Shown: positions 55,475-64,000 of the stretch, piece by piece | How positions within the stretch are numbered: the first letter of the stretch is position 1 | Layout of the letters: each line of letters opens with the position of its first letter | Assembly (NCBI GenBank): GCA_037953745.1 | Contig: JBAKBP010007998.1 | Coordinates: 1 to 64,000 of the forward strand | Direction: 5' to 3' | Origin: Lithodes maja | Lineage: Eukaryota; Arthropoda; Malacostraca; Decapoda; Lithodidae | DNA: 64,000 bases | The notes under the pieces: generated by a model | Seen by the model: only the letters and a program-made list of their open reading frames with translations | Told to the model about the DNA's origin: nothing | Database searches by the model: none | Made by a program: the position numbers and the translations under genes

Positions 55475-56400
55475 CTCCACCCCTTCCTTAGTCTTGGTCG
55501 GGGATGTAAAGAACTCGACAGATAATAATATATCTTTATTCACTTTATCCACTGTTTAATTCCGTAATTATATTTCTATAACAAATAACCCAAGATGTGA
55601 TTTATCTAGAACTGCAAAATGTGCAACAATATACTGTACATTAAAATTAACTCAATAAAATATCCAACTTTACATGAAAAGAATCAACAAAACATAAATA
55701 TACTATCATACGGAAACGAAGTAACTCAAATGACTATCAAACTATTGTATATACAAGATATCATGTCCTAGCATTTTCCAAGTCAACTTCCATCAACTCT
55801 ACCAACTGTCTCAATGGTTGAACATGTTAGTAGAATAACATATGCTACATGGAGACACCAGGCTCCACATTCTGTGGCCAATGTGTTGGTAAGAGAATAT
55901 TTATCGGTTCATTAACCAGTTACACTTTCCTGCATTATGTCAAGGTGGTTGGCAATATAGCCCGGGGCGTCAGTAAGGATATACGACCCTGTTGTAGGGA
56001 GCAGCGTACTGCTTTCAACAGTCTCATATGGTTCATGGAGGTCGTAATGTGGTGTTGAGTTGAGAACTCTCACATAACTCCGGTGATGTAGTCGGAGATT
56101 ACAATCTCTTCTTTCACTACCCCCTGTGTATGACCAAGGCTCACATGTGCATGCGTGCCTGTCATGTGTCCATGTTTCCAAGTCTTAAAATAAATGATCG
56201 ATTTTCTAGTGGCTTTTGAGCAGATCCTATGCTAAAACGTGTTCCTCTATTGGTTATCTTTAGAGGTAGACTTTTTGCTTTGAAAACTGACCAAGCAAGG
56301 ATGACATTAATAGCTTGGATTGTATCACAGCTGTCAAAGCGTTGATGAATTTTAGTAAAGGATATGTGTACATGAACTATGTATATAGACAAGTTATGCA
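55475..56400. other. No gene recognised
   Basis: AT-rich. No frame, splice pattern or repeat that I can name. Confidence 0.5.
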
Positions 56401-56404
56401 TTCC

Positions 56405-56745
56405 CTTTGAGGCTAAGGGTTAGCAAATATATAATGTTTTGGGCATATACTAATCTAGATTAATTAACCATATAATATTAGTTTTCTTAGGATGACAGCT
56501 CAGAGAAAACTGAAACTGTTTGGGTAGCTAAAGTAAAAGTCTCTAAAAAATCTTGCACCAAGGGGCTAATTGATAGAATTTATTACACTTGACAAAGAAA
56601 ATATGGTATGCCTGTACACATATTGCATCATCATGACACCTTTAGTCGTTAGAATCTGGCTACCATCAGTCGATTTAAATTAGCTTAAGAAGGCATTTTT
56701 GAAATCACAGCGTTAATTGAGATAATATTTTACCCCTTTGATTCC
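56405..56745. repeat. Dispersed repeat, copy 2
   Basis: Shares ccctttgaggctaagggttagc, agattaattaacc, gacagctcagag and gtttgggtagctaaa with 21258-21500 in the same order. Confidence 0.7.
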
Positions 56746-57034
56746 TAGAGGGCTTTCAAAGACCGAATAAAATAATTCAATATTAACCAGAATAGAGTGA
56801 GAAAAACGTAATTGAATACAGAACAAGATCATATAGATTTTCGAAACCGAGTTCACATTACCAAAATATATTACACTTGACTTTCAAACTACTATATGGC
56901 TATACACATTAATACAACACATACACATTAATTTACATATACAATATTATTCATACATTAATTCACATATGCAACATAGTATACATTAATTTGCATATAC
57001 ATTAACTTAATTCATATATACAACACATTTTTCA

Positions 57035-57275
57035 TTAAAGGGGGGCATAGGGTTTTTTCTGGATCCCCTTCTCCCTCATGCATAGCCCCATTAGTTTTGA
57101 TTCATAAGTTTGGCGATTTTAAGACCTTTTGCCCCGTTTCTTTGTCAAAATTATGACCTTTTGTGCCATTTTGGTGTAGATTTTTTCCTGGCGAGCGATA
57201 GCAAGTCCGTAATTTTAGGAGGAAACAGCCTTCGACCGGGACATTTTTCTACCGAAAAATGTACAAATTTATCTT
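57035..57275 (+). repeat. Dispersed repeat (gggg...tttctggaccccc family), copy 3
   Basis: Contains tttctggatccccttctccc, agccccattag, cctggcgagcgatagcaagt and taccgaaaaatgtacaaatt, parallel to 22820-23165. Confidence 0.82.
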
Positions 57276-57660
57276 GAAAGGGCATCTCTCCATACCACCT
57301 CCTCCGCTCCTCCCCCTTCATCTACTTCCCCCCTCTACAACACCCCCATCCTTCTCTCTATCACCTTCCTCCTTCCTCTACTGTCTTCCCCAACTTATAA
57401 TACCCCCCCCCCCCCCCTCCAACAATCTACAGCACTACCACCCCTCCCTTACATTCACATGGCATAACATTGCATTGGATGGAAAATACATATATGGTCG
57501 GATGTGGGAATGTATTTCAAAGACGTTGATGTACTTTTCAACCTATTTTGCCACATGAGGGATGTATCAACTTTGTACTAAAAACTAATACTTTCCATCC
57601 ACTCTTCAACCTTCCTTCTATCAGCATCCATTCATTCTATATTCGTCATCACTCATTTCA

Positions 57661-57730
57661 CTGTTGTCGTCGTCCTCATTGTCGCTCTGGATGAACTGAG
57701 CTCTCTCTTACACTGCCTGGTGTAGATCTA
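57661..57730 (-). pseudogene. WASp: Ghost copy of the WASp central/acidic exon
   Basis: Read on the minus strand it aligns with codons DLHKALQERAQWIQSD of the last WASp exon: about 42 of 53 bases agree. The copy reads DLHQAV, then a TAA where the gene has CAG, then ERAQFIQSD, followed by an acidic run. A ttag acceptor-like sequence lies just upstream on the minus strand. It is probably a decayed duplicate; use as an alternative last exon cannot be excluded. Confidence 0.75.
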
Positions 57731-57839
57731 AAGGTAGGTTCCATTTTCATCTTTGTATATCATCAATCATCTCGTCCTTTGTATCAACTTCCTCTTTGCT
57801 AAGAACTGCTTCTCAGCTTTGCAATCTTCAACCGTTCAT

Positions 57840-58239
57840 TCAATCGTCATAATTGCACTCATCATCGTTGTCCTCGTCGCTCTCGTTCTCTTCCTCATAA
57901 TCACTCTGGATTCACTATGCTCATCATTCAATCGTCATCAACTCACTCATCATCATTGTCATCCTCATCGCTATCGTTCTCCTCATCGTCACTCATCATT
58001 CAATCGTCATCATCCCACTCATCATCGTCGTCCTTATGGCTATCATCCTCCTCACCATCACTCATCATTCAATCGTCATCATCCCACTTATTATTCTTCT
58101 CCTAATAGTCACTCATCAATCAATCGTCATCATCCCACTCATCATCGTCGTCCTCATGGCTATCATCCTCCTCACCGTCACTCATCATTCAATCGTCATC
58201 ATCCCACTTATTATTCTTCTCCTAATAGTCACTCATCAA
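57840..58239 (-). repeat. Tandem array of decayed WASp acidic-tail copies
   Basis: Directly 3' of the WASp stop. Alternating 51- and 69-bp units (120-bp period) each end in TGGGATGATGACGATTGA or a variant, that is EWDDDD-stop. All shifts near the gene are multiples of three, so each unit repeats in the same frame as the gene. Some units hold extra TAG or TGA. A larger, older copy with IQSDYEEENESDEDN lies at about 57845-57920. Confidence 0.88.
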
Positions 58240-58413
58240 TCAATCATCATCATCCCACTCATCGTCGTCGTCCTCATCGCTATCGTTGTCCTCATCATCG
58301 TCGCTCTGGATCCACTGGGCTCTCTCCTGCAGGGCCTTGTGGAGGTCCAAAGCGATGCCATCCAGTCCCGCCACCTCGCTACCGCCGCTGCTTCGAGAGT
58401 CTGAGTCGTCCAC
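58240..58413 (-). CDS. WASp: WASp last exon: central amphipathic helix and acidic tail
   Basis: Acceptor ccaacag before GTGGACGAC, stop TGA at 58240-58242. Encodes VDDSDSRSSGG, then GLDGIALDLHKALQERAQW (central Arp2/3 and actin contact helix), IQSDDDEDNDSDED and DDDEWDDDD. The penultimate acidic Trp is the conserved Arp2/3 contact. The exon end is the source of the tandem copies downstream. Confidence 0.95.
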   Translation of the reverse strand: MDDSDSRSSGGSEVAGLDGIALDLHKALQERAQWIQSDDDEDNDSDEDDDDEWDDDD

Positions 58414-59746
58414 CTGTTGGGTATTATAAATTATCAGTTAAGTACTACAGTATGTATGTATGTATATATTTTTTTCTTCTCTATGTGAGTGAGTATGTAT
58501 GTATGTATGTATGTATGTGTGTATGTATGTATGTATGTACTCAGGCCCATTCGCCATTTTTTCTTCTGGGGGTGGCCGACTCGAGACAGAGCCCAAATAG
58601 GAACAAAACAACACAAAACAATGAACACACAGAAACAAAACACAATTTCACCACACACATCTACAGTAGGTCACCCAGGAAAAGAAGTAAAATTAAAGTA
58701 AAGTACTACCTTCTCCTTATTTGTATTTACATATCTATTTTATTTTTTGTAAGTTTGCTCTCTAGTCTTCTTTCAAGCTTATAAAAACACACCTAAATAC
58801 GAAACTACTATGTCTCTATATGATATAATTGCCAAGGTTTAGTAATTAACAACGTATTTGGCCATAAAACACGTTGAAATAGCCGAATAATTAATATGAG
58901 AACAAGCCAATTTCTCACCAGTTTGAAAATTAAGTTACACCCCGTTCTTAACATTAATCCTCTATTACAAACCCCAATGCACTAGAATAAACTAATGAAA
59001 GCATATGGTCTTCCCGGGATTCGAACTCGGGATATCACACCCTGAACATAATCATCTAAACCATTACACCACCAACAAAGACAAACAATATGGCCCATTG
59101 CGGACACCAAAAATCTTAGCAGGGCCCCATTAACCCTTTGAGGAGCTATAACTTATCTTGAAATTTTATTTTAGTTATCATTAGACGATTTTATGCAATT
59201 TAGGAAGGGCATCTAGGCATTAAAGGGGGTCAATGCTATCTCAATTAACTCTCCATCTCCCACAAGTTCACCCTAAGCTGAATCAAATCGTCTAATGATA
59301 ACCAGAAAATACTGTCAAAACACGTCATGATCCTCAGAGAGTTAATGTCACTTGAAATCCTGAATATCTATACCTGATTATCTTGGATGAAGTCATTGAG
59401 CTAATGTAATGTTTTAAATGAGGCCAACATACACTTGTGCCACATTTTAAGTAATTTATCACACGACTCCAACACCAGATCCGCCAGTGTGGGGTTGATT
59501 ATACACACACACATACATACACACATACATACACACACACAGCTTAAAACTCATGTTCCTGTTGATATGGTATTTTTGGAACCTGCAATATTTATCTGCA
59601 ACTTGCATCCGCCCGCTTCTGTAATACATACAAACACACTCATACATAACTTAGTCACACGAACACACACACGTACGAGATAAGTGACAGACAGACTAAC
59701 ACTGCCTTGAAAATGTATGTTTATGTTAATAGGTTGTAAGGAAACT

Positions 59747-59794
<48 letters not shown>

Positions 59795-59828
59795 CTTACA
59801 TATTATACACTCACTCACATTATACATT

Positions 59829-59877
<49 letters not shown>

Positions 59878-62800
59878 CCCGTATCCTAGTAGGTAGAGCT
59901 CTCGTCTCACACACGAGGGGTCGGGGGTTCAATCCCCGGCCGGGCGGAGACAAATTGGGCTTGTCTCCTTTCATGTGTTAGCCTCAGTTCACCTAGCTGT
60001 AAATAGGTACCTGGAATAAGTGGACGACGTTGTGAGTCCCATCTGGGGTTGGCAAAAATGGTACAAGGCGAGATGGGTATCATATGGTTCACCTAAGCTG
60101 ATGGCTACCTAAGCCTTCGGGCGAGACGGTACCGTCTATAGTGAGAATGGTACCATACAGATCCACCCTAAGCCTTCGTTTCCGATGTCGCCAATTGGCT
60201 AAAAATACAGACTACACACACATCCACAGCCATTCCAACGATACATATAACACCTACACATATAGGAGGCGGGAAATAACGAGCATGCTCACTCCCGCAA
60301 TACAACTAGAGTAAGTACAACTAGAGTAAGTACACTGGAAGCGGGACAATAAGAGCCAAAAACTCAATTCCTGTCAAACTACAATTATGAATACACACAA
60401 ATACTTACATGATGCAACTTAAAATCTCTGTTCCTAATTTCATCCAAGAGTTGATTGCGTCCCGAGGCGGGTGGAGGTGGAGGCCCCGACGAATCTGCCT
60501 GGGCTTTCTGTTGGGAAGGAAAAGAAAGGGAAAGTGATAACCCATTGATATGGCTTGATTATTTTTTCTCGCCTACTTACAGTGAATAGACTATAGTGGC
60601 ACGTGTCGTGCCTTACGTTCTAAAAATGCACCCCTTACCTCCCCTGTGTCAGGCACCCTATTATCATGCACCTCAAATCACCATTCTGATCGTATTATTG
60701 ACCCTCATAAGTGGAATTTTTCTCTATCTATAAAAAGGCCATATATTATTAACCCTTTCACTGCGGGTGACTTATTATACCCGGTTTCTTTTCAACTGAC
60801 GATAAATTGCAAAGCTCCTATAAAGATTTTTCAGTTATTTTGAAGATTTTGTAGTGAAATATGGTGCTAATTATATAAACTTGGTCTTAATAGGATGCAG
60901 AGACATAGTGGTTTCATATTTTTCCACTAAATATTGAGAAATTACCGGCTGACTTGGTAGAATCAAGCCGCTCAACTTATTGCCAAAAGCTTCCATAAGC
61001 TTTTAACCTTCCCTCCCATACTATTATCAGTCTGCTACAAGCATCGGTTGTCAGAGGGTCTGTGTCCAAGCAACAGGGGTTTTAAAAAACGAATTTCACG
61101 GAAAACGGGAAAACAAGATTAATTTTATATTACATACCATAACTCATACTATCTTACATAAGAACATAAGAAAATGGGAGTCTGCAAAAAGCCGATCGGC
61201 CCATACAAGGCAGATCCCTTCCACACCCAACCCCAATTACTAGGCCCAATTATAGGCTCAACTCACTTCTAAACATATAACTTGATAATGTAACGGTATA
61301 TTTCATCGACCTATTGCGAGTGTAAGATTACAAAAGAGGTAGAGAGGAAGTGACAATACGCTTGCTACGGGGCCCCGCCACTCACTGTATATTGCAAAGT
61401 ATTGGTGGATAATTTTAAGGCCAGAGTAGGAGGAAAATGAATGACTTTTATATGGAGAATTTGACCTGAATTTTCCATTGGGATTAGTTTGAATTCACTC
61501 AGGGCTACGGATACGGTGGTAGGGCGATGTATATTGAGCGATAATAGCTGGAACATTTTCGCCTGAGCAGTAAAGCAGTATAAGATAGCCCCAGTAATTT
61601 TGATAAAACTAAGCTATATCTTTATTAAACCCCTTCATATCAGTAATGATATATATATATATATATATAATACATACCTTCAAATTTTTACCGTCGCGGA
61701 TCTGATCCAATAATGCTGAGCGTGGATTAGAGGCAGCGGGAGGAGGAGGAGGTGGTGGAGGAGGACCACCGGCCCCTCCTCCCATGGGGGGTGGAGGAGG
61801 GGGAAGGGGGATGTTGGTGGAGGAGAAAGGTGGTGGTGGCGGCGGGGGTGGAGGAGGAGGGGCGCCGGAGTGTAGAGGGGGTGGGGGAGGAGGGATGGAA
61901 TGGGACTGGGGCCCGGGGAGTGACATTGGAGGACGTTTGCTGGGCCTCGGGGGGTTGAGCGGGGGTGGAGGGGGCACGGTGTACTGGGAGCAGGGACGGG
62001 CGTTGTTGGGCAGCTGTGGGGGGGGCTTGGGGGCTGACCCACGGGAGGGAGGAGGAGGGGGATACTTCGGGGGAGAGGGGGTGGAGGAGTCGGTGTGGGG
62101 AGGTATGGGCTTGTTGCGATCTGGAAAAATATCAGTTCTTAATAAAAATTAGTTATATTTTCTTCTTAAATTAGTTGTATTTCATAAATCTCTGATTTAC
62201 AGAAATTGTTTATATTCTGAAGAGAAATGGATATTGTATATTTTCAAAGTACAAATTTAATCACTTTAGGAATTGACAAAAGGCAAGAATTTCTCTGAAC
62301 TTACCAACAAAATCTACTTGAGACAAAAGCAGATATCAAACTTTTAATGGATCACTGAGTATTTATAGCGTATGTGTGTACAGTATATATGTATGTATGT
62401 ACGGTATTATTTGTGTATGTATGTATTTGTGTATGTATGTATTTGTGTACGCATGTTTGTTTGTATGTATGTATTAATGTGTATAGAGTCATGGACAGAA
62501 CGTTCCTCTGGCGAAATATTTTACAAATTGCTCAAGCCAGAAATATTAACCCTCTCCGTCATATATGACGCAATCGTGTCATATGGCGGTGTGCCCAAAA
62601 GTATCATATGACGCGATTGCGTCATATGAACTTGGTGAAATAGCTCAATAATAAGTTTATGATGCGATTTGCGTCATATTGAGCTCAGTAAGTTAGGTAA
62701 GTTAGATCATAATCTGTCGGTTGGTGGCAACCCCAAATTCCTACGACTTCTAACGGTCCCTCAGTGTGAGAAAGAGTGTTGTGAGGGAAATACCGGGCTC

Positions 62801-64000
62801 TCGGGCAACCCCTAACTTTCGTAAGTTAATATGTCGGAAAGAGTTAAATTACTGGGATCCACTAGTCTTTGTTCATTTTCTCAGTTTTTATCTTTAGGAT
62901 GTGCTCAAGTATTGCTGACCATGACTGTATGTATGTATGTATGTATGGATCATTGGCTGTATGTATGACGATGTATGACTTTGTATTTATTTTCGGCTAT
63001 ATGACTGTGTGTATGTATTATCGGCTATAATGTCTGTATACATTATTTGCTGAATGAATGTGTTTATGTTCAGTATGTATTATGTGCTGTATGTATGACT
63101 ATGTATTATTGGCTATATGTATGTACTGTATTACTATGCATGTATTATCTGTTGTATGTATGACTATGTATGTATGTATCATCTGCTGTATGTGTGACTA
63201 TGAATGTATTATCAGCTGTATGTATATTTGTATTATCGGCTCTTAGTCTACAAGGGGTTAACCTACCGGGTGGCGGAGGGGGTGGCTTATTCCTATTGGG
63301 CGGCGGGGGTGGAGGGGCGGAGCTTAGATGGGGGTGTTGTTGCACTGGGGCCGACCCCACGTTTTCCACATATGTTGGAGCACTGTGCTGAGCGCTGTGC
63401 TTCGTGCTGTACTTGCGGCTGTACTCCCTCGCCTCCTCCAGTTTTCCGTGTTTCTCCAAATAGTCATAAACAAACTCACGTGTCTTCGGGTTAGCGAGGT
63501 TCTCTTGGTTGAGTCCCACCTGAGGAATAGAGCGTAAGTTCCTTTTCAGTTTACCTTTAAACATTCTTTCATTTCATTTAATCTAATATTTAATTTTATT
63601 TATTACGACTATTTTATATAGTATTAACTTATTTTATTTGACAATTGCATAGAGTTTAGGAGGATTTGTGGGATTCGAAAGATTTATTTACATAGATTAC
63701 ACCACTTTGATTGCCAGAGGTTCTTCTTGGGCTACAATAATAATGAAGGACATAACAAAAGTATATTTAGAAATTGGGTATGATGATAGTGCTTTTGCTT
63801 TCTGTCCATATTTTAAATGAGTTTATTACTACCAATATACTTTTACAAGGGTTTATTATTAAGAATATACTAAACGGCATACAAACGTCCAATGATTACC
63901 ATAATGGGAAGAAAGAGATTATCATATACAGAAAGATATCTCAAAGTTTTCAAAGCAACACGAAAACAAAGCAGTACGGAAAATTAAAGGCTAAGCAATA
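58240..64000 (-). CDS. WASp: WASp/N-WASP-type actin nucleation-promoting factor, 3' half of the gene
   Basis: Four exons join with matching phases and GT-AG introns: 63267-63519, 61678-62120, 60409-60507 and 58240-58413. Together they encode about 323 residues: end of the GTPase-binding domain, a long proline-rich region (profilin and SH3 ligand sites), two WH2 actin-binding motifs, the amphipathic central segment and the acidic Arp2/3-binding tail with its Trp. Two WH2 motifs are the N-WASP pattern, and arthropods usually have one such gene. Proteins of this family bind Cdc42 and PIP2 through upstream domains and start branched actin assembly through Arp2/3. The WH1 and basic/CRIB exons are not in the window and should lie beyond 64000. 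Introns are filled with repeats. No clear poly(A) signal was found close to the stop. Confidence 0.93.
58447..58535. repeat. (GTAT)n microsatellite in a WASp intron
   Basis: GTAT/ATGT runs next to the 3' end of a LINE fragment, possibly its tail. Confidence 0.9.
58536..58690 (-). mobile_element. 3'-end fragment of the RTE-like LINE family in a WASp intron
   Basis: gtggccgactcgagacagag, aaaacaacacaaaacaatga and ggtcacccaggaaaagaagt parallel 53910-54045 with substitutions. Only about 155 bp of the 3' UTR remains, next to a (GTAT)n tract. Confidence 0.88.
58965..59080 (-). mobile_element. tRNA-derived SINE head in a WASp intron
   Basis: On the minus strand: ttggtggtgtaatggtttag (A-box-like), then cgagttcgaatcccgggaag (B box), then atatgctttcattagtttat. 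Same family as 36112-36250, opposite orientation. Confidence 0.75.
59131..59346. mobile_element. TTAA-flanked MITE in a WASp intron
   Basis: TTAACCCTTTGAGGAGC at the left, and ctcagagagttaa at the right. Inner halves fold: ttatcattagacgattttat near 59177 against aatcgtctaatgataacc near 59286. No coding frame. Confidence 0.75.
59748..59876. repeat. Two (CA)n microsatellites
   Basis: CA runs at 59748-59792 and 59831-59876. The second directly abuts the SINE. Confidence 0.95.
59877..60333 (+). mobile_element. tRNA-derived SINE, about 457 bp, in a WASp intron
   Basis: Head gcccgtatcctagtaggtag with A-box-like tagtaggtagagctc and B box gggttcaatcccc. Body with cacctagctgtaaataggta and cgggcgagacggtaccgtct. 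Tail of caactagagtaagta repeats. Same family as 38747-39203 (minus) and 40935-41140 (partial). Confidence 0.92.
60409..60507 (-). CDS. WASp: WASp exon: second WH2
   Basis: 99 bases, 33 codons, phase 0 on both sides: acceptor cccaacag and donor GTAAGT. Encodes KAQADSSGPPPPPASGRNQ then LLDEIRNRDFKLHH. Continues from the first WH2 (KNLK) into the central region exon. Too short for a simple ORF search. Confidence 0.95.
60747..60970. repeat. AACCCTTT-ended dispersed repeat in a WASp intron
   Basis: Starts TTAACCCTTTCACTGCGGG like the right end of the split MITE at 21130. Then tttcttttcaactgacgataa, atgcagagacatagtgg and catatttttccac, shared with 34936-35145. Confidence 0.7.
61150..61260. repeat. 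Dispersed repeat fragment with taagaacataagaaaatggg
   Basis: The phrase cataagaacataagaaaatg followed by ccgatcggcccatacaaggc is typical of a widely dispersed animal repeat end. Assignment to a class is not made. Confidence 0.5.
61678..62120 (-). CDS. WASp: WASp exon: long proline-rich region and first WH2
   Basis: Acceptor ttccag before ATCGCAAC; the split codon with the previous exon gives Asp. The 443 bases carry about ten proline runs, then NPRSALLDQIRDGKNLK, a good WH2 motif (LLxxIxxGxxLK). Donor GTATGT follows AAG, phase 0. The G/C-rich antisense frames over this exon are shadows. Confidence 0.95.
62549..62847. mobile_element. TTAA-flanked MITE with GCGTCATATGA hairpins
   Basis: Left TTAACCCTCTCCGTCATA and right, inverted, TTAACTCTTTCCGACATA. 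Inside are several copies of TGACGC and GCGTCA next to CATATGA, the best being two perfect 11-base arms around gatt near 62606-62631. Lies in the WASp intron between 62120 and 63267. Confidence 0.78.
62925..63245. repeat. TGTATGTATGACTATG-type minisatellite in a WASp intron
   Basis: Imperfect units of about 25-35 bp with tgtatgtatgactatgtatt and attatcggct. A related GTAT tract is at 62385-62475. Confidence 0.85.
63267..63519 (-). CDS. WASp: WASp exon: end of GTPase-binding domain and first proline run
   Basis: Acceptor cctcag before GTGGGACTC and donor GTAGGT after CCACCCG. Encodes VGLNQENLANPKTREFVYDY and LEKHGKLEEAREYSRKYSTK, which parallels the C-terminal helices of the N-WASP GTPase-binding domain (SEAQLKD...IYDFIEKTGG in the vertebrate protein). 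Then Ser/His-rich linker and PPPPPPNRNKPPPPPPG. Enters in phase 0 and leaves in phase 1. The Met at 63564 lies in the intron and is not a start. Confidence 0.92.
63520..64000 (-). other. WASp intron continuing past the window edge
   Basis: AT-rich, no exon seen. The previous WASp exon (CRIB region) is expected farther along. Confidence 0.7.

Noticed and set aside
57753..58784. 343-codon plus-strand ORF rich in His/Ser/Pro
   Set aside because: It is antisense to the WASp last exon and its tandem tail copies, and then runs through a microsatellite and a LINE end.
59877..59948. A tRNA gene
   Set aside because: The fold is partly tRNA-like, but it is the head of a 457-bp repeat found again at 38747-39203.
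61609..62152. Gly-rich plus-strand ORFs over the WASp proline exon
   Set aside because: Antisense shadows; the minus frame is supported by splice sites, phase and WH2 motif.
1..64000. CRISPR array, bacterial operons or prophage
   Set aside because: Introns, LINEs, SINEs, LTR elements and microsatellites show a eukaryotic genome. The regular repeats here are minisatellites or LTR arrays without unique spacers.

Overview
The window is eukaryotic and repeat-dominated. It is very rich in CA, GA and GTAT microsatellites, has introns with GT-AG ends, tRNA-derived SINEs, several LINE clades, LTR elements and DNA transposons, and a foldback that carries TTAGG units (the usual arthropod telomere repeat). 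An arthropod is likely and a decapod crustacean is my best guess; this is inference from texture, not from a database match.

Only one host gene is convincing: the 3' half of a WASp/N-WASP-type actin-nucleation-promoting factor on the minus strand (58240 to beyond 64000). Four exons join in frame: end of the GTPase-binding region plus proline run, a long proline-rich exon ending in the first WH2, the second WH2, and a central/acidic exon ending in DEWDDDD-stop. The WH1 and CRIB exons must lie past the right edge. Just 3' of the stop is a frame-keeping array of decayed copies of the acidic tail, and farther on a ghost copy of the central/acidic exon.

Left part: 1-3956 holds microsatellites, a TGG-rich minisatellite and a 68-bp tandem repeat. 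3997-13550 is one large TIR DNA transposon (Academ-like by its Cys clusters and XPG/FEN1-like nuclease), broken by an RTE-like LINE (11-bp TSD), a Jockey-like LINE (12-bp TSD), one stop and one frameshift. 14689-20303 is an intact Ty3/Gypsy element with 222-bp LTRs that look identical, inserted with a 5-bp TSD into a TTAA-flanked MITE.

Middle: 22313-24036 is a TIR element; 25868-27443 is a decayed CR1-like LINE; 29320-32860 is a tandem array of a TRIM-type miniature LTR retrotransposon (seven LTRs, one 5-bp TSD around the whole array). The LTRs contain a tRNA-like module with A-box- and B-box-like sequences. 32866-44000 holds SINEs, MITEs, LINE fragments and the TTAGG foldback.

Right: 44000-54740 is a field of ACATTC-type hexamer minisatellite broken by a solo LTR of the TRIM family (TSD TCTAC), a 4.5-kb composite insertion of the same family (TSD ATGAA) that carries a gag-only ORF between inverted LTRs, and a truncated LINE with its empty site visible nearby. 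Then come a MITE, the WASp 3' region and WASp exons separated by repeat-filled introns.

The mobile parts can be ordered in time from nesting: MITE before Gypsy; DNA transposon before the two LINEs; hexamer arrays before the TRIM family and the truncated LINE.
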